A stretch of 64,000 nt of DNA from Tepidimonas alkaliphilus (GCF_007556595.1 NZ_VJNB01000011.1:30624-94623); one strand, 5' to 3'; shown: positions 9,307-21,328, counted from the first letter of the stretch. Numbers and translations: made by a program. The notes: generated from the letters alone by a model not told the origin.

Positions 9307-9672
9307 ATGGCTGTCAACTATGGTTCCAAGCGCGTCGTCACCGGCGCACACTACGGCTTGCGTGACTGGCTGGTGCAGCGCTTCACCGCGGTGCTGATGG
9401 CGCTGTTCACCTTGCTGCTTCTGGCGCAGGTGCTGCTGCACCCCGGCCCGCTCGGCTACGAGGGCTGGGCCGGCCTTTTCGCCGCGCCGTGGATGAAGTT
9501 CCTCACCTTCGCCGTCGTCGTCGCGCTGGCATGGCACGCCTGGGTCGGCATGCGCGACATCTGGATGGACTACATCAAGCCCGTGGGCCTGCGCCTGGCC
9601 CTGCATGTCTTCACCCTCGTCTGGCTGGTCGGTTGCACGGGCTGGGCGTTTCAAGTGCTCTGGAGGCTGTAA
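9307..9672 (+). CDS. sdhD: Succinate dehydrogenase membrane anchor subunit
   Basis: The second membrane anchor of complex II, 121 residues with three hydrophobic helices. The N-terminal part GAHYGLRDWLVQRFTAVLM and the haem-ligand region AWHAWVGMRDIWMDYIK match betaproteobacterial SdhD. It follows sdhC by 23 bases and precedes sdhA by 3, so all subunits should be made from one transcript. Length is typical. Confidence 0.94.
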   Translation: MAVNYGSKRVVTGAHYGLRDWLVQRFTAVLMALFTLLLLAQVLLHPGPLGYEGWAGLFAAPWMKFLTFAVVVALAWHAWVGMRDIWMDYIKPVGLRLALHVFTLVWLVGCTGWAFQVLWRL

Positions 9673-9675
9673 GCC

Positions 9676-11484
9676 ATGACCCTTGTCACCACCCCACTCC
9701 CCCGCCGCCGCTTCGACGTCGTCATCGTCGGCGCCGGCGGCTCGGGCATGCGCGCCTCGCTGCAGCTGGCGCGCGCCGGCCTCAACGTCGCGGTGCTGTC
9801 CAAGGTGTTCCCGACGCGCTCGCACACGGTCGCCGCGCAGGGCGGCATTGGCGCTGCGCTGGGCAACATGTCCGAGGACAACTGGCATTACCACTTCTAC
9901 GACACGGTCAAGGGCTCGGACTGGCTGGGCGACCAGGACGCCATCGAGTTCATGTGCCGCGAGGCGCCCAAGGTGGTGTATGAGCTGGAGCACATGGGCA
10001 TGCCGTTCGACCGCAACCCGGACGGCACCATCTACCAGCGCCCGTTCGGCGGCCACACCGCCAACTACGGTGAAAAGCCCGTGCAGCGCGCCTGCGCCGC
10101 CGCCGACCGCACCGGCCACGCCATGCTGCACACGCTGTATCAGCAAAACGTGGCTGCCCGGACCACGTTCTTTGTCGAATGGATGGCGCTGGATCTGATC
10201 CGCGACGCCGACGGCGATGTGCTGGGGGTCATCGCGCTGGAGATGGAAACCGGCGACCTCTACATCCTGGAGGCCAAGGCCACGCTGCTGGCCACGGGTG
10301 GGGCCGGGCGCATCTACGCCGCCAGCACCAACGCCTTCATCAACACCGGCGACGGGCTGGGCATGGCCGCGCGCGCCGGCATCCCACTGCAGGACATGGA
10401 GTTCTGGCAGTTCCACCCGACCGGCGTGGCCGGCGCGGGCGTGCTGCTGACCGAGGGCTGCCGCGGCGAAGGCGCGATCCTGCTCAACAGCAACGGCGAG
10501 CGCTTCATGGAGCGCTATGCGCCGACGCTCAAAGATCTGGCGCCGCGCGACTTCGTCAGCCGCTGCATGGACCAGGAAATCAAGGAGGGCCGCGGCTGCG
10601 GGCCGAACAAGGACTACATCCTGCTCAAGCTTGACCACCTGGGCCCGGAAACCATCCACAAGCGGCTGCCATCGGTGTATGAAATCGGCCTGAACTTTGC
10701 CAATGTGGACATCACCAAGGAGCCGATCCCCGTGGTGCCGACCATCCACTACCAGATGGGCGGCATTCCGACCAACATCCACGGCCAAGTGGTGGTGCCC
10801 GACGGTCAGGGCGGCCAGAAGGTGGTGAACGGCCTGTATGCCGTCGGCGAATGCTCGTGCGTGTCGGTGCATGGCGCCAACCGCCTCGGCACCAACTCGC
10901 TGCTGGACCTGCTGGTCTTTGGCCGTGCGGCCGGCAACCACATCGTGGCCAACCTCGACCGCGGCCGCGAGCACAAGCCGCTGCCGAAGGACGCGGCCGA
11001 GCGCACGCTGGCGCGCCTGGCGCGGCTGGAAAGCTGCCGCGATGGCGAATACGCCCAGCATGTGGCCAACGACATTCGCCAGACGATGCAGCAGCACGCC
11101 GGCGTCTTCCGCACCCAGGCCAGCTTGGACGAGGGCGTGCGCAAGATCAACGCGATCCGCGAGCGCGTCGCGCACATCGGGCTGAAAGACACCTCCAAGG
11201 TGTTCAACACCGCGCGCATCGAGGCGCTGGAGGTCGAAAACCTGATCGAAGCTGCACAGGCGACGATGACCTCGGCGGCGGCGCGCAAGGAGTGCCGCGG
11301 CGCCCACACGGTCAAAGACTACGAGCGCCCAGCCGACGATCCTGAGTGCCCGCTGGGCCGCAACGACAAGGAGTGGCTCAAGCACACCCTGTGGTTCAGC
11401 GACGGCAACCGGCTCGAATACAAGCCGGTCAACCTCAAGCCGCTGACGGTGGAATCCATCCCGCCCAAGGTGCGCACGTTCTGA
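9676..11484 (+). CDS. sdhA: Succinate dehydrogenase flavoprotein subunit
   Basis: SdhA oxidises succinate to fumarate with covalently bound FAD at the inner face of the membrane. The 602-residue protein starts with an FAD-binding Rossmann motif ([17 protein letters not shown]), carries the FAD-attachment histidine in [14 protein letters not shown], the substrate-site [15 protein letters not shown], and [20 protein letters not shown]. Length and motifs are complete. It lies between sdhD and sdhB in a normal sdhCDAB operon. Confidence 0.98.
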   Translation: MTLVTTPLPRRRFDVVIVGAGGSGMRASLQLARAGLNVAVLSKVFPTRSHTVAAQGGIGAALGNMSEDNWHYHFYDTVKGSDWLGDQDAIEFMCREAPKVVYELEHMGMPFDRNPDGTIYQRPFGGHTANYGEKPVQRACAAADRTGHAMLHTLYQQNVAARTTFFVEWMALDLIRDADGDVLGVIALEMETGDLYILEAKATLLATGGAGRIYAASTNAFINTGDGLGMAARAGIPLQDMEFWQFHPTGVAGAGVLLTEGCRGEGAILLNSNGERFMERYAPTLKDLAPRDFVSRCMDQEIKEGRGCGPNKDYILLKLDHLGPETIHKRLPSVYEIGLNFANVDITKEPIPVVPTIHYQMGGIPTNIHGQVVVPDGQGGQKVVNGLYAVGECSCVSVHGANRLGTNSLLDLLVFGRAAGNHIVANLDRGREHKPLPKDAAERTLARLARLESCRDGEYAQHVANDIRQTMQQHAGVFRTQASLDEGVRKINAIRERVAHIGLKDTSKVFNTARIEALEVENLIEAAQATMTSAAARKECRGAHTVKDYERPADDPECPLGRNDKEWLKHTLWFSDGNRLEYKPVNLKPLTVESIPPKVRTF

Positions 11485-11519
11485 CCCGGGCTTGCAGCTC
11501 ACGGCGAAGGAAACCGACC

Positions 11520-12221
11520 ATGGCCAAACGCACGTTCAAGATCTACCGCTACGACCCGGACAAAGACGCCAAGCCCACCATGCAGACGCTGGAGGTGGAG
11601 CTGACCACCGAGCGCATGCTGCTGGATGCGCTGATCAAGCTCAAGGAAATCGACCCAACGCTGGCGTTTCGCCGCTCCTGCCGCGAAGGGGTGTGCGGCT
11701 CGGACGCGATGAACATCAACGGCAAGAACGGGCTGGCGTGCCTGACCAACCTGCGCACGCTGCCCGACACCATCGTGCTCAAGCCCCTGCCGGGGCTGCC
11801 GGTGATCCGCGACTTGATCGTGGACATGACGCTGTTCTTTAAGCAATACCACTCGATCAAGCCCTATCTGATCAACGACACGCCGCCGCCGGAAAAGGAA
11901 CGCTTGCAATCGCCGCAGGAGCGCGAGGAGCTCAATGGCCTCTACGAGTGCATCCTGTGCGCCAGCTGCTCCACCAGCTGCCCGAGCTTCTGGTGGAACC
12001 CGGACAAGTTTGTCGGCCCGGCGGGCCTGCTGCAGGCGTATCGCTTCATCGCCGACAGCCGGGATCAAGCCACCGCCGAGCGGCTCGACAACCTGGAGGA
12101 TCCGTATCGGTTGTTCCGCTGCCACACCATCATGAACTGCGTGGACGTCTGCCCCAAAGGGCTCAACCCCACCAAGGCCATCGGCAAGATCAAAGAGCTG
12201 ATGGTGCGCCGCGCGGTGTGA
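11520..12221 (+). CDS. sdhB: Succinate dehydrogenase iron-sulfur subunit
   Basis: SdhB passes electrons from FAD to ubiquinone through three Fe-S clusters. The 233-residue protein shows the 2Fe-2S ligands in [15 protein letters not shown] and GLAC, and the 4Fe-4S/3Fe-4S ligands in [12 protein letters not shown] and [17 protein letters not shown]. The ATG at 11520 ([14 protein letters not shown]) follows a GAAGGAAA ribosome site; a longer open frame upstream overlaps sdhA and is not used. Complex II is therefore complete in this window. Confidence 0.98.
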   Translation: MAKRTFKIYRYDPDKDAKPTMQTLEVELTTERMLLDALIKLKEIDPTLAFRRSCREGVCGSDAMNINGKNGLACLTNLRTLPDTIVLKPLPGLPVIRDLIVDMTLFFKQYHSIKPYLINDTPPPEKERLQSPQEREELNGLYECILCASCSTSCPSFWWNPDKFVGPAGLLQAYRFIADSRDQATAERLDNLEDPYRLFRCHTIMNCVDVCPKGLNPTKAIGKIKELMVRRAV

Positions 12222-12242
12222 AGCGCAGCAGGGTGGCCGGTG

Positions 12243-12530
12243 ATGGATGCACGCGCCGCGCAAAGGTTGGACGCCCACGCCATCGCACGCCTGCGCTGGC
12301 GTTGCCGCCGTGGCCTGCTGGAAAACGATCTGCTGATCGAGCGTTTTTTTGAGCGACACGCGCACGCCCTCACCGACCGCCACGCGCGCGGCTTGAACGT
12401 CTTGATGGAGCTGCCTGACAACGATTTGCTGGATCTGCTGCTGCGCCGCCGCGAGCCCGAAGGGGACTGGGTAACCCCTGAGGCGCTGGAAGTGCTGGCG
12501 TTGCTGCGTCCCCCTCGTCCCCAACCCTAA
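12243..12530 (+). CDS. sdhE: FAD assembly factor SdhE
   Basis: SdhE (YgfY/CptB family, DUF339) is a small helical chaperone that promotes covalent FAD attachment to SdhA. The 95-residue product has the conserved RGxxE motif in [17 protein letters not shown] and the family pattern [14 protein letters not shown]. It lies 21 bases after sdhB, exactly where its client is encoded. In enterobacteria sdhE is next to ygfX instead. A GTG at 12240 directly before the ATG is an alternative start. Confidence 0.94.
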   Translation: MDARAAQRLDAHAIARLRWRCRRGLLENDLLIERFFERHAHALTDRHARGLNVLMELPDNDLLDLLLRRREPEGDWVTPEALEVLALLRPPRPQP

Positions 12531-12561
12531 CTTGCCCGCCCCTAGCCAAGAGGTTCGCCCC

Positions 12562-13872
12562 ATGAAACTGCAAGCGCACAAGGCCACTTTGTCGTTTTCC
12601 AACGGCGCCCCCAGCGTGGAGCTGCCGATTTACTCCGGCACCATGGGGCCGGACGTCATCGACATCCGCAAGCTCTACGCCCAGACCGGCATGTTTACCT
12701 ACGACCCGGGGTTTTTGTCCACCGCGTCGTGCCAGTCCGCCATCACGTTTATCGACGGCGACAAGGGCGAGCTGCTCTACCGCGGCTACCCGATCGAGCA
12801 GCTGGCCACGCAGTGCGACTACATGGAAACCTGCTACCTGCTGCTGTACGGCGAGTTGCCCAACGCGCAACAGAAGGCCGAGTTCACGCGCCGCGTCACG
12901 CTGCACACGATGGTGCACGAGCAGATGCAGTTCTTCCTGCGCGGCTTCCGGCGCGACGCGCACCCGATGGCGGTGCTGACCGGGCTGGTGGGCGCGATGT
13001 CGGCCTTCTACCACGACAGCACCGACATCAACAACCCCGAACACCGCGAGGTGGCGGCGATCCGCCTGATCGCCAAGATGCCGACGCTGGTGGCGATGGC
13101 CTACAAGTATGGCATTGGACAGCCCTACATCTACCCGCGCAACGACCTCAGCTACGCCGGCAACTTCCTGCGCATGATGTTTGCCACGCCGTGCGAGGAC
13201 TACGTGGTCAACCCGGTGCTGGAGCGGGCGATGGACCGCATCTTCATCCTGCACGCCGACCACGAGCAAAACGCTTCCACCTCCACCGTGCGGCTGTGCG
13301 GCAGCTCCGGCACCAACCCGTTTGCGGCCATCGCCGCCGGTGTGGCCTGCCTGTGGGGCCCGGCGCACGGCGGCGCCAACGAAGCCTGCCTGAACATGCT
13401 GGAGGAAATCCAGGCGATGGGCGGCGTGGCCAAGATTGGCGAATTCATCGCCAAGGTCAAGGACAAGTCCTCCGGCGTGCGGCTGATGGGCTTCGGCCAC
13501 CGCGTCTATAAAAACTATGACCCGCGCGCCAAGCTGATGCAGGAGACCTGCCACGAGGTGCTGGGCGAGCTCGGGCTGGAAAACGACCCGCTGTTCGCGC
13601 TGGCGCGCAAGCTGGAGCAGATCGCGCTGGAGGACGACTACTTCGTGCAGCGCAAGCTCTACCCGAACGTGGACTTCTACTCCGGCATCGTGCAGCGCGC
13701 CATCGGCATTCCCACCAGCTTGTTCACCGGCATCTTCGCGCTGGCGCGCACGGTGGGCTGGATTGCGCAGCTCAACGAAATGCTGGCTGACCCCGAATAC
13801 AAAATCGGCCGTCCCCGTCAGCTCTTCACCGGCGCGGCGCGGCGTGACGTGCAGCCGATCGAGCAGCGCTGA
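12562..13872 (+). CDS. gltA: Citrate synthase (type II)
   Basis: It condenses oxaloacetate and acetyl-CoA into citrate. The 436-residue length and N-terminal beta domain fit the hexameric, NADH-sensitive Gram-negative type. Catalytic motifs are present: the histidine in [13 protein letters not shown], the histidine in [15 protein letters not shown] and the aspartate in [10 protein letters not shown]. The start [10 protein letters not shown] at 12562 is preceded by AAGAGG; ten in-frame codons further up are discounted. It closes the rightward TCA run and is followed by a GC-rich hairpin. Confidence 0.97.
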   Translation: MKLQAHKATLSFSNGAPSVELPIYSGTMGPDVIDIRKLYAQTGMFTYDPGFLSTASCQSAITFIDGDKGELLYRGYPIEQLATQCDYMETCYLLLYGELPNAQQKAEFTRRVTLHTMVHEQMQFFLRGFRRDAHPMAVLTGLVGAMSAFYHDSTDINNPEHREVAAIRLIAKMPTLVAMAYKYGIGQPYIYPRNDLSYAGNFLRMMFATPCEDYVVNPVLERAMDRIFILHADHEQNASTSTVRLCGSSGTNPFAAIAAGVACLWGPAHGGANEACLNMLEEIQAMGGVAKIGEFIAKVKDKSSGVRLMGFGHRVYKNYDPRAKLMQETCHEVLGELGLENDPLFALARKLEQIALEDDYFVQRKLYPNVDFYSGIVQRAIGIPTSLFTGIFALARTVGWIAQLNEMLADPEYKIGRPRQLFTGAARRDVQPIEQR

Positions 13873-13879
13873 CGTTGTG

Positions 13880-13898
13880 CGGGGGCATGGCGCCCCCG
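13880..13898 (+). terminator. Probable terminator after gltA
   Basis: CGGGGGC and GCCCCCG form a 7-bp stem around a 5-base loop, 7 bases after the gltA stop. The following run is TCGTAA rather than poly-T, so termination may be partial. Confidence 0.45.
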
Positions 13899-13989
13899 TC
13901 GTAACGAACCGGTCGTACCCGCGCCAACGCCAGACCGCCTACAATGGGGGGATCGGGTTGCCCGCACCCGCCTGCACTCTGCCACACCC

Positions 13990-15411
13990 ATGGGCCGCAC
14001 GCTTTACGACAAGATCTGGGACGAGCACGTCATCCACACCGAGGAGGACGGCACCGCCATCCTCTACATCGACCGCCACCTGGTGCACGAGGTCACCAGC
14101 CCGCAGGCGTTCGAGGGGCTGCGCCTCGCCGGGCGCAAGCCGTGGCGTGTGTCCTCGATCGTGGCCACGGCTGACCACAACACCCCCACCACCGGCTGGG
14201 AGCTCGGCTACGACGGCATCGCCGACCCGATTAGTAAAGAACAGATCATCACGCTGGACGCCAACATTCGCGAATTTGGCGCAGCGGCCTACTTCCCGTT
14301 CTTGAGCAAGCGCCAGGGCATCGTGCACGTCATCGGCCCGGAAAACGGCGCCACGCTGCCTGGCATGACGGTGGTCTGCGGCGACAGCCACACCAGCACG
14401 CATGGCGCGTTTGGCGCGCTGGCGCACGGCATTGGCACCAGCGAGGTCGAGCACGTGCTGGCCACGCAGACGCTGCTGGCCAAAAAGGCGCGCAACATGC
14501 TGATCCGCGTCGAGGGCGAGCTGCCGCGCGGCTGCTCGGCCAAGGACATCGTGCTGGCCATCATCGGCAAGATCGGCACCGCCGGCGGCACCGGCTACAC
14601 CATCGAATTCGCCGGCAGCGCCATCCGGGCGCTCAGCATGGAAGGCCGCATGACGGTGTGCAACATGGCCATCGAGGCCGGGGCGCGCGCCGGTCTGGTG
14701 GCCCCGGACGAGAAGACCTTCGAATACGTGCGTGGCCGGCCGCTCGCCCCGCAGGGCGCGGAGTGGGAGATGGCGATGACGCACTGGCGCACGCTGCACT
14801 CCGACCCCGACGCGCACTGGGACGCGGTGGTGGAGCTGGATGCCAGCCAGATCGAGCCGCAGGTGACCTGGGGCACCTCGCCGGAAATGGTGGTGCCGGT
14901 CAGCAGCCGCGTGCCCGATCCTGAACGCGAAAAAGACCCGGTCAAGCGCGCGGCCATGGAGCGGGCGCTGCACTACATGGCGCTCAAGCCCGGCCAAGCG
15001 ATCACCGACATCACGGTGGACAAAGTCTTCATCGGCTCGTGCACCAACAGCCGCTTGGAAGACTTGCGCGAGGCCGCCGCCATCGTGCGCAAGCTCGGCC
15101 AAAAAGTGGCGCGCCACGTGCGCCAGGCCCTGGTGGTGCCCGGCTCCGGCCAGGTCAAGGCCGCCGCTGAAGCGGAAGGGCTGCACGAGGTCTTTCGCGC
15201 CGCTGGCTTCGAATGGCGCGAGCCGGGTTGTTCGATGTGCCTGGCGATGAACGCCGACCGGCTGGAGCCTGGCGAGCGCTGCGCCTCCACCAGCAACCGC
15301 AACTTTGAAGGGCGGCAAGGCGCGGGCGGGCGCACCCATCTGGTCAGCCCGGCCATGGCCGCTGCGGCGGCGGTGTTGGGCCGGTTTGTCGATGTGCGGG
15401 CGCTGGCCTAA
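13990..15411 (+). CDS. leuC: 3-isopropylmalate dehydratase large subunit
   Basis: With LeuD it isomerises 2-isopropylmalate to 3-isopropylmalate in leucine synthesis. The 473-residue protein belongs to the aconitase superfamily. It has [20 protein letters not shown] and the 4Fe-4S cysteines in [15 protein letters not shown] and [21 protein letters not shown] (13940-13945) preceded by no clear -35 may be its promoter. It opens leuC-entericidin-leuD-leuB, the usual order in Burkholderiales. Confidence 0.98.
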   Translation: MGRTLYDKIWDEHVIHTEEDGTAILYIDRHLVHEVTSPQAFEGLRLAGRKPWRVSSIVATADHNTPTTGWELGYDGIADPISKEQIITLDANIREFGAAAYFPFLSKRQGIVHVIGPENGATLPGMTVVCGDSHTSTHGAFGALAHGIGTSEVEHVLATQTLLAKKARNMLIRVEGELPRGCSAKDIVLAIIGKIGTAGGTGYTIEFAGSAIRALSMEGRMTVCNMAIEAGARAGLVAPDEKTFEYVRGRPLAPQGAEWEMAMTHWRTLHSDPDAHWDAVVELDASQIEPQVTWGTSPEMVVPVSSRVPDPEREKDPVKRAAMERALHYMALKPGQAITDITVDKVFIGSCTNSRLEDLREAAAIVRKLGQKVARHVRQALVVPGSGQVKAAAEAEGLHEVFRAAGFEWREPGCSMCLAMNADRLEPGERCASTSNRNFEGRQGAGGRTHLVSPAMAAAAAVLGRFVDVRALA

Positions 15412-15448
15412 ACGCGCGGCGCCACGCAGGATGCAGGAGGACTGCGCG

Positions 15449-15580
15449 ATGATGCAACGCCTGTTGGGTTGGGCCCTCGTGATCTGCGGGCTGGCGCTGG
15501 CCGGCTGCAACACCGTGGCGGGCCTGGGCAAAGACATTCAAAAAGGCGGCCAAGTGCTGCAAGATGCGGCCAAAAAATAA
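15449..15580 (+). CDS. Entericidin-like small lipoprotein
   Basis: A 43-residue protein with an N-terminal hydrophobic signal and a lipobox LALAGC (acylated Cys20), followed by NTVAGLGKDIQKGGQ, the hallmark of the EcnA/EcnB entericidin family. These are tiny envelope lipoproteins; in E. coli EcnB is proposed to promote lysis and EcnA to counter it. The start at ATG 15449 is set by a perfect AGGAGG eight bases upstream (15435-15440). The TAA is directly followed by the leuD ATG. Why an entericidin sits between two subunits of one enzyme is not evident. Confidence 0.85.
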   Translation: MMQRLLGWALVICGLALAGCNTVAGLGKDIQKGGQVLQDAAKK

Positions 15581-16231
15581 ATGGAACGCTTCACCGTGCA
15601 CCGCGGGCTGGTCGCGCCGATCGACCGCGAAAACGTCGATACCGACGCCATCATCCCCAAGCAGTACCTGAAGTCCATCCGCAAGAGTGGCTTTGGGCCC
15701 TACTTGTTTGACGAATGGCGCTACCTTGACCCCGGCTGGCCCGGCAAGGATCCGGCCACGCGGCAGCCCAACCCCGATTTCGTGCTGAACCAGCCGCGCT
15801 ACCAGGGGGCCAGCATCTTGTTGGCGCGCCAGAACTTCGGCTGCGGCTCCAGCCGCGAGCACGCGCCGTGGGCGATCCAGCAATATGGTTTTCGGGCGCT
15901 GATCGCGCCCAGCTTTGCGGATATCTTTTTCAACAACTGCTTCAAAAACGGCCTGCTGCCGATTGTGCTGCCAGAGGCCACGGTGGATCGGCTGTTCCAC
16001 GAGGTGTATGCCTTCCCTGGCTACGAGCTGACGATCGATCTGGAGCGTCAAGTCATCGTGCAGCCGGACGGTGCCGAAATCGCGTTTGAGGTGCAGCCGT
16101 TTCGCCGCTACTGCCTGCTCAACGGGCTGGACGACATCGGTCTGACGCTGCGTCATGCCGACAAGATTCGCGCCTTCGAAGCCGAGCGGCTGGCCCGCTT
16201 CCCGTGGCTGGCGCGCACTTGGGCAGGCTAA
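15581..16231 (+). CDS. leuD: 3-isopropylmalate dehydratase small subunit
   Basis: LeuD is the swivelling-domain partner of LeuC. The 216-residue product has the conserved [13 protein letters not shown] and [20 protein letters not shown], which form the substrate-binding loop. Its ATG starts at the base after the entericidin stop, so it probably depends on coupled translation from that small gene. It is followed by leuB after 75 bases. Confidence 0.97.
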   Translation: MERFTVHRGLVAPIDRENVDTDAIIPKQYLKSIRKSGFGPYLFDEWRYLDPGWPGKDPATRQPNPDFVLNQPRYQGASILLARQNFGCGSSREHAPWAIQQYGFRALIAPSFADIFFNNCFKNGLLPIVLPEATVDRLFHEVYAFPGYELTIDLERQVIVQPDGAEIAFEVQPFRRYCLLNGLDDIGLTLRHADKIRAFEAERLARFPWLARTWAG

Positions 16232-16252
16232 ACCGGCCTTCGCCACCCGTAA

Positions 16253-17377
<1,125 letters not shown>

Positions 17378-17619
17378 TGCTTACGCGCCCAGCTCGAGCG
17401 AGCGGGGTTGCAGCCAATAAAATTGGACGAGATGTCGGTTTTCCTCCGCGCCCCCTTCTCCCCCGCCGCCCGCCGGGCCGGCGGCGCGCGCGCGACCGCC
17501 AAAACCACGACCCCCATTGACGGCTGACTCCAGCCTGGTTCGTCGTGCGCCCTCCCGGCCAGACGAGCCGGGCCAGCCAAAGATCAATCTCCACGGCAGC
17601 AAAAGAAAGGGCACACGCG

Positions 17620-18738
17620 ATGAACCATGTAGGCAACAAGGTCGGCCTGGTCGGCTGGCGCGGCATGGTCGGCTCGGTCCTGATGGACCGCATGGTCGCC
17701 GAAGGCGACTTCGACCTGATCGAGCCGATCTTCTTCTCGACTTCCAACGCCGGCGGCCCCGCTCCGGCGCAGGCCAAGGCGCACCCGACGCTGCGCGACG
17801 CGCACGACCTGGCCGCGCTGGCCGAGTGCGACATCATCCTTACCTGCCAGGGTGGCGACTACACCAAGGAGGTGTTCCCGAAGCTGCGCGCCGCCGGCTG
17901 GCAGGGGCACTGGATCGATGCCGCCAGCGCGCTGCGCATGGAGCCGGACGCGGTCATCATCCTCGACCCGGTCAACGAGCACGTCATCCGCAAGGCGCTA
18001 GCCGCCGGCGGCAAGAACTGGATCGGCGGCAACTGCACCAACTCCATCCTGTTGATGGGGCTGGCCGGTCTGTTCCGCGAAAACCTCGTCGAGTGGGTCA
18101 GCTCCATGACCTACCAGGCCGCCTCGGGCGCCGGCGCCAACCACATGCGCGAGCTGCTCAAGGGCATGGGCGTGATTCACGGCGCGGTGGCCGACCTGCT
18201 GGCCGACCCGGCCTCGGCGATCCTGGAGATCGACCGCCGGGTGGCGCAGGCGATCCGCCAGGACGTGCCAACCGAATTCTTCGGCGCGCCGCTGGCCGGC
18301 AGTCTCATCCCCTGGATCGACGTGCAGCTGCCCAACGGCCAGTCCAAGGAGGAGTGGAAGGGCCAGGCCGAGGTTAACAAGATCCTCGGCACCGAGCAGA
18401 CCATCCCCGTCGATGGCCTGTGCGTGCGCATCGGCGCCATGCGCTGCCACAGCCTGGCGCTGACGCTCAAGCTCAAGCGCGACCTGCCGCTGGACGAGAT
18501 CGAGGCCATCATCAAGAGCGGCAACCCCTGGGTCAAGTGGGTGCCCAACGACCGCGCCCTTACCGTCAAGGAACTGACCCCGGCGGCCATCACCGGCACG
18601 TTGCAGGTGGGCGTGGGCCGCGTGCGCAAGCTCAATATGGGGCCCGAATACGTTTCGGCCTTTGTGATCGGCGACCAGCTGCTGTGGGGCGCCGCCGAAC
18701 CGCTGCGGCGCATGCTGCGCATCCTGCTGGGGGCTTAA
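17620..18738 (+). CDS. asd: Aspartate-semialdehyde dehydrogenase
   Basis: It reduces aspartyl phosphate to aspartate semialdehyde for lysine, diaminopimelate, threonine and methionine synthesis. The 372-residue protein has the NADP motif [18 protein letters not shown], the catalytic cysteine in [13 protein letters not shown], and the C-terminal [16 protein letters not shown]. This is the enterobacterial-type ASADH. The start MNHVGNK at 17620 has AAGAAAGG upstream. Placement between leuB and fimV matches many beta- and gammaproteobacteria. Confidence 0.97.
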   Translation: MNHVGNKVGLVGWRGMVGSVLMDRMVAEGDFDLIEPIFFSTSNAGGPAPAQAKAHPTLRDAHDLAALAECDIILTCQGGDYTKEVFPKLRAAGWQGHWIDAASALRMEPDAVIILDPVNEHVIRKALAAGGKNWIGGNCTNSILLMGLAGLFRENLVEWVSSMTYQAASGAGANHMRELLKGMGVIHGAVADLLADPASAILEIDRRVAQAIRQDVPTEFFGAPLAGSLIPWIDVQLPNGQSKEEWKGQAEVNKILGTEQTIPVDGLCVRIGAMRCHSLALTLKLKRDLPLDEIEAIIKSGNPWVKWVPNDRALTVKELTPAAITGTLQVGVGRVRKLNMGPEYVSAFVIGDQLLWGAAEPLRRMLRILLGA

Positions 18739-18779
18739 ACGCCGCGCGGCGTTGGCAGCCACGGCGGCCTGCAAAGGCT

Positions 18780-18805
18780 GCCGCGTTGTGCTTGGGCAAC
18801 GCGGC
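18780..18805 (+). other. Strong hairpin between asd and fimV
   Basis: GCCGCGTTG and CAACGCGGC form a perfect 9-bp stem with an 8-base loop. A second perfect palindrome, AACGCCGCGCGGCGTT, begins at the last base of the asd stop codon (18738-18753). Neither is followed by a T-run. They may end asd transcription with Rho or protect mRNA ends; the role is not certain. Confidence 0.45.
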
Positions 18806-18908
18806 GCGCCCAGGCGGCTCGCCCGTTTGCCGCGCAGCCGGGCGGGCCCGCACTATGATGTGGGGGTTGGCGGCCTGCGCCGCAGCAAACTCACGTCGAG
18901 GTTGTGTC

Positions 18909-21308
18909 GTGCCGAGCCTAGGATTCCCTTTGTTGTCACCGCGCGCCCGCTGGCGGCAGGTGGCGGCCATCGCCGCGCTGAGCGCTGCGCTGTCGGCCAG
19001 CGAGGCGTGGGCCTTGGCGCTGGGCCGGGTGTCGGTGCAATCGCAGCTGGGTGAGCCGTTGCGCGCCGAAATCGAGCTACCCGCCCTGACCGAAGAGGAG
19101 GCAGCCACCTTGCGGGTGGAGCTGGCCGATCCGGCACGCTACCGCAGCGCCAACTTGGACCCTGCGCCTTGGCTGCGGGACATTACGTTGCAGCTGCAGC
19201 GTCGCCCCGACGGACGTGCGATCATCGAAGTGCGCAGCGAACGTCGGATCAGCGAACCGTTTGTGGATCTTATCGTCGTGGCCCGCTGGGCCGGCGGGGA
19301 ACTGCTGCGTGGCTACACCCTGTTGTTGGAGCCGCCCTCAGCGCGTGCACCGGCCCCGGTGACCCCGTTGCTGGAGCCAGCCGTGCCTGCCCCCCCCCAG
19401 GCGGCGGCGCCGCCCACGGCGGTCGCGCCCTCTGACCCCCAGACATCCGCCGACCCGGCGTCGTCCCAATCCCCTGCGCGCCGCGCAGGAACGGCGCGCG
19501 CCCAGGCGGACCACGGCTCAGCCGCCTCCAGCGCAGCCCCCACGCGCATCGTGGTGCGGCCAGGGGATACCGCCGGGCGCATCGCGCAGCGCCACCGGCC
19601 TGAAGGGGTCACGCTCGAACAGATGCTGGTGGCGCTGCTGCGCGCCAACCCCGATGCGTTCATCCGCGGCAACGTCCACCTGATCAAAGCGGGCGCGGTG
19701 ATCGACGTGCCTGACACCGCCGACGTTGGGCGCATCGACGCGGCCGAAGCCCGCGCGCTGGTGGCGGCGCAAACCCGTGACTTCAACGCGTACCGGCGCC
19801 GGCTGGCAGCGGCGGCGCCCGCGCAGCACACCGCCGCACCCCAGCGCCAGGCGCAAGGCAAGGTCGAGGCGGCAGTCGCCGATGCGGCGCCGCAAGCCAG
19901 CGCCCAAGACAAGCTCACCCTGAGCAAAGCCGAGCGGGACGCGCAGGAAGCCCAGCGTTTAGCGATCGAACGGCAACAGCAAGAGCAACAACAACGCGCC
20001 GCGGAGCTGGAACGCAACCTGCGCGAGCTGGAGCAATTGCGCGCTCAAGCTCAAGCAACGGCGCCTTCGGAGCCGCCCTCGGCTGAAACGGGGGCGTCGG
20101 CCTCGACGGCGACCGAGGTGACCGGGGATGCTGCGCCCCAGGTCGGCCAAGACGCTTCTCCCGCCCAGCCCGCGGACGTCGGAGCGAACGCTCCCACGCC
20201 AGCGGTCAGCGCCCCCCTGCCGCCGCAGCCGTCCGAACCTTCGGGCCCGGTGGAGGCATGGCTGCGGCACCCGTGGGCGCTGCCAGCCGCCGGCGGCGCG
20301 CTGGCTCTGCTGGCCGGTTTGGCGTGGTGGGGGCTGCGGCGGCGTCGCTCGTCCCAAACGGCGCCTGCGATGCCAGCGGCTGAGCCGACGCCGCAGCCTA
20401 CCCCTGAGCCTGCCTCCGAAAGCGCCGACTCACCGGCAGATGACGATCGCCTCGATCCGGTGGCCGAAGCGCAGCTTCTGCTTGCGCATGGCCGCGAGGC
20501 GCAAGCGCAGGACCGGCTGCGGGAAGCGCTGGCCGTGCAGCCGCACCGCTTGGACGCTCGTCTCAAGCTGCTGGAGCTGTTGGCGCGGCGCGGCGACGCC
20601 GCTGCCTTCGAAACCGAAGCGCGCGCGCTGCAACCGCTGTGCACCGCCGACAGCCCCGAATGGCAACGCACCTGCGAGCTGGGTCGCGAGCTTGACCCCG
20701 ACAACCCGCTGTATCGCTCCACTTCAGCGCCCGCCACGGCAGCGGTCGGGGCGGCGATGGTGGCAGCGGGCGTGGCCGCCACCGGGCTGTCGTCCGCGGC
20801 GGACGAGCCGCCGACGCTGGACGCCCCGCTGGAGGCCGCCTCGTCTTGGTCCGCGCCCGCCTCGACATCCTTCGAAACCGCCGCCGCCTCTGACCCAGCG
20901 GCAGCCAGCGAGCCTGCGTCACCCGAGCAGCCAGGCCCTACCGAAGGCGATGACTTGGCGTTGGAACTGGATTGGCCTGAGGACGACGGGCAGAGCGTCT
21001 CCGAGGCGACGGCTCAAGCTCCCTCCCCTGCGGGTCTTCCGCCTGAGGTGGCGGAATTGTCGCTGGATCTGCCGCTGGATGACGGCCAGGAAGCCGCCGC
21101 GCCAGCCGCGGCCATGCCGGAGGACGCCTCCGCCGGCGCGCCCGCAGCCCCCGATCGCGACCCGCTGGAGACCAAGCTGTCGCTGGCACGCGAGTTCGAG
21201 GCCATCGGCGACATCGACGGCGCGCGCATCCTGGCCGAGGAAGTACTGGCCGAAGCGCAGGGCGAGCTGCGCGAACGCGCGCAGGCGTTCCTCGCGCAGC
21301 TGGGCTGA
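18909..21308 (+). CDS. fimV: FimV/HubP-family polar hub protein with LysM domain
   Basis: FimV-type proteins organise the cell pole, type IV pili and chemosensory clusters. From a GTG at 18909 the product is about 799 residues. It has a signal-like N-terminus ending near residue 37, the FimV N-terminal domain (SVQSQLGEPLRAEIEL), a LysM peptidoglycan-binding domain at about 213-270 (VVRPGDTAGRIAQRH), a Gln/Glu-rich coiled coil, one membrane helix near 455-476, a Pro/Ala-rich cytoplasmic stretch and the C-terminal FimV domain (LSLAREFEAIGDIDGARI). The GTG has GAGG at good spacing; ATGs at 18855 and 18858 are alternatives. It lies between asd and truA, its usual place. Confidence 0.9.
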   Translation: MPSLGFPLLSPRARWRQVAAIAALSAALSASEAWALALGRVSVQSQLGEPLRAEIELPALTEEEAATLRVELADPARYRSANLDPAPWLRDITLQLQRRPDGRAIIEVRSERRISEPFVDLIVVARWAGGELLRGYTLLLEPPSARAPAPVTPLLEPAVPAPPQAAAPPTAVAPSDPQTSADPASSQSPARRAGTARAQADHGSAASSAAPTRIVVRPGDTAGRIAQRHRPEGVTLEQMLVALLRANPDAFIRGNVHLIKAGAVIDVPDTADVGRIDAAEARALVAAQTRDFNAYRRRLAAAAPAQHTAAPQRQAQGKVEAAVADAAPQASAQDKLTLSKAERDAQEAQRLAIERQQQEQQQRAAELERNLRELEQLRAQAQATAPSEPPSAETGASASTATEVTGDAAPQVGQDASPAQPADVGANAPTPAVSAPLPPQPSEPSGPVEAWLRHPWALPAAGGALALLAGLAWWGLRRRRSSQTAPAMPAAEPTPQPTPEPASESADSPADDDRLDPVAEAQLLLAHGREAQAQDRLREALAVQPHRLDARLKLLELLARRGDAAAFETEARALQPLCTADSPEWQRTCELGRELDPDNPLYRSTSAPATAAVGAAMVAAGVAATGLSSAADEPPTLDAPLEAASSWSAPASTSFETAAASDPAAASEPASPEQPGPTEGDDLALELDWPEDDGQSVSEATAQAPSPAGLPPEVAELSLDLPLDDGQEAAAPAAAMPEDASAGAPAAPDRDPLETKLSLAREFEAIGDIDGARILAEEVLAEAQGELRERAQAFLAQLG

Positions 21309-21328
21309 AGGCTCCCTGCGGCGACACG

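Noticed and set aside
9277..11502. A 741-codon minus-strand open frame opposite sdhA
   Set aside because: Antisense shadow of a highly conserved gene; no domain pattern and wrong codon bias.
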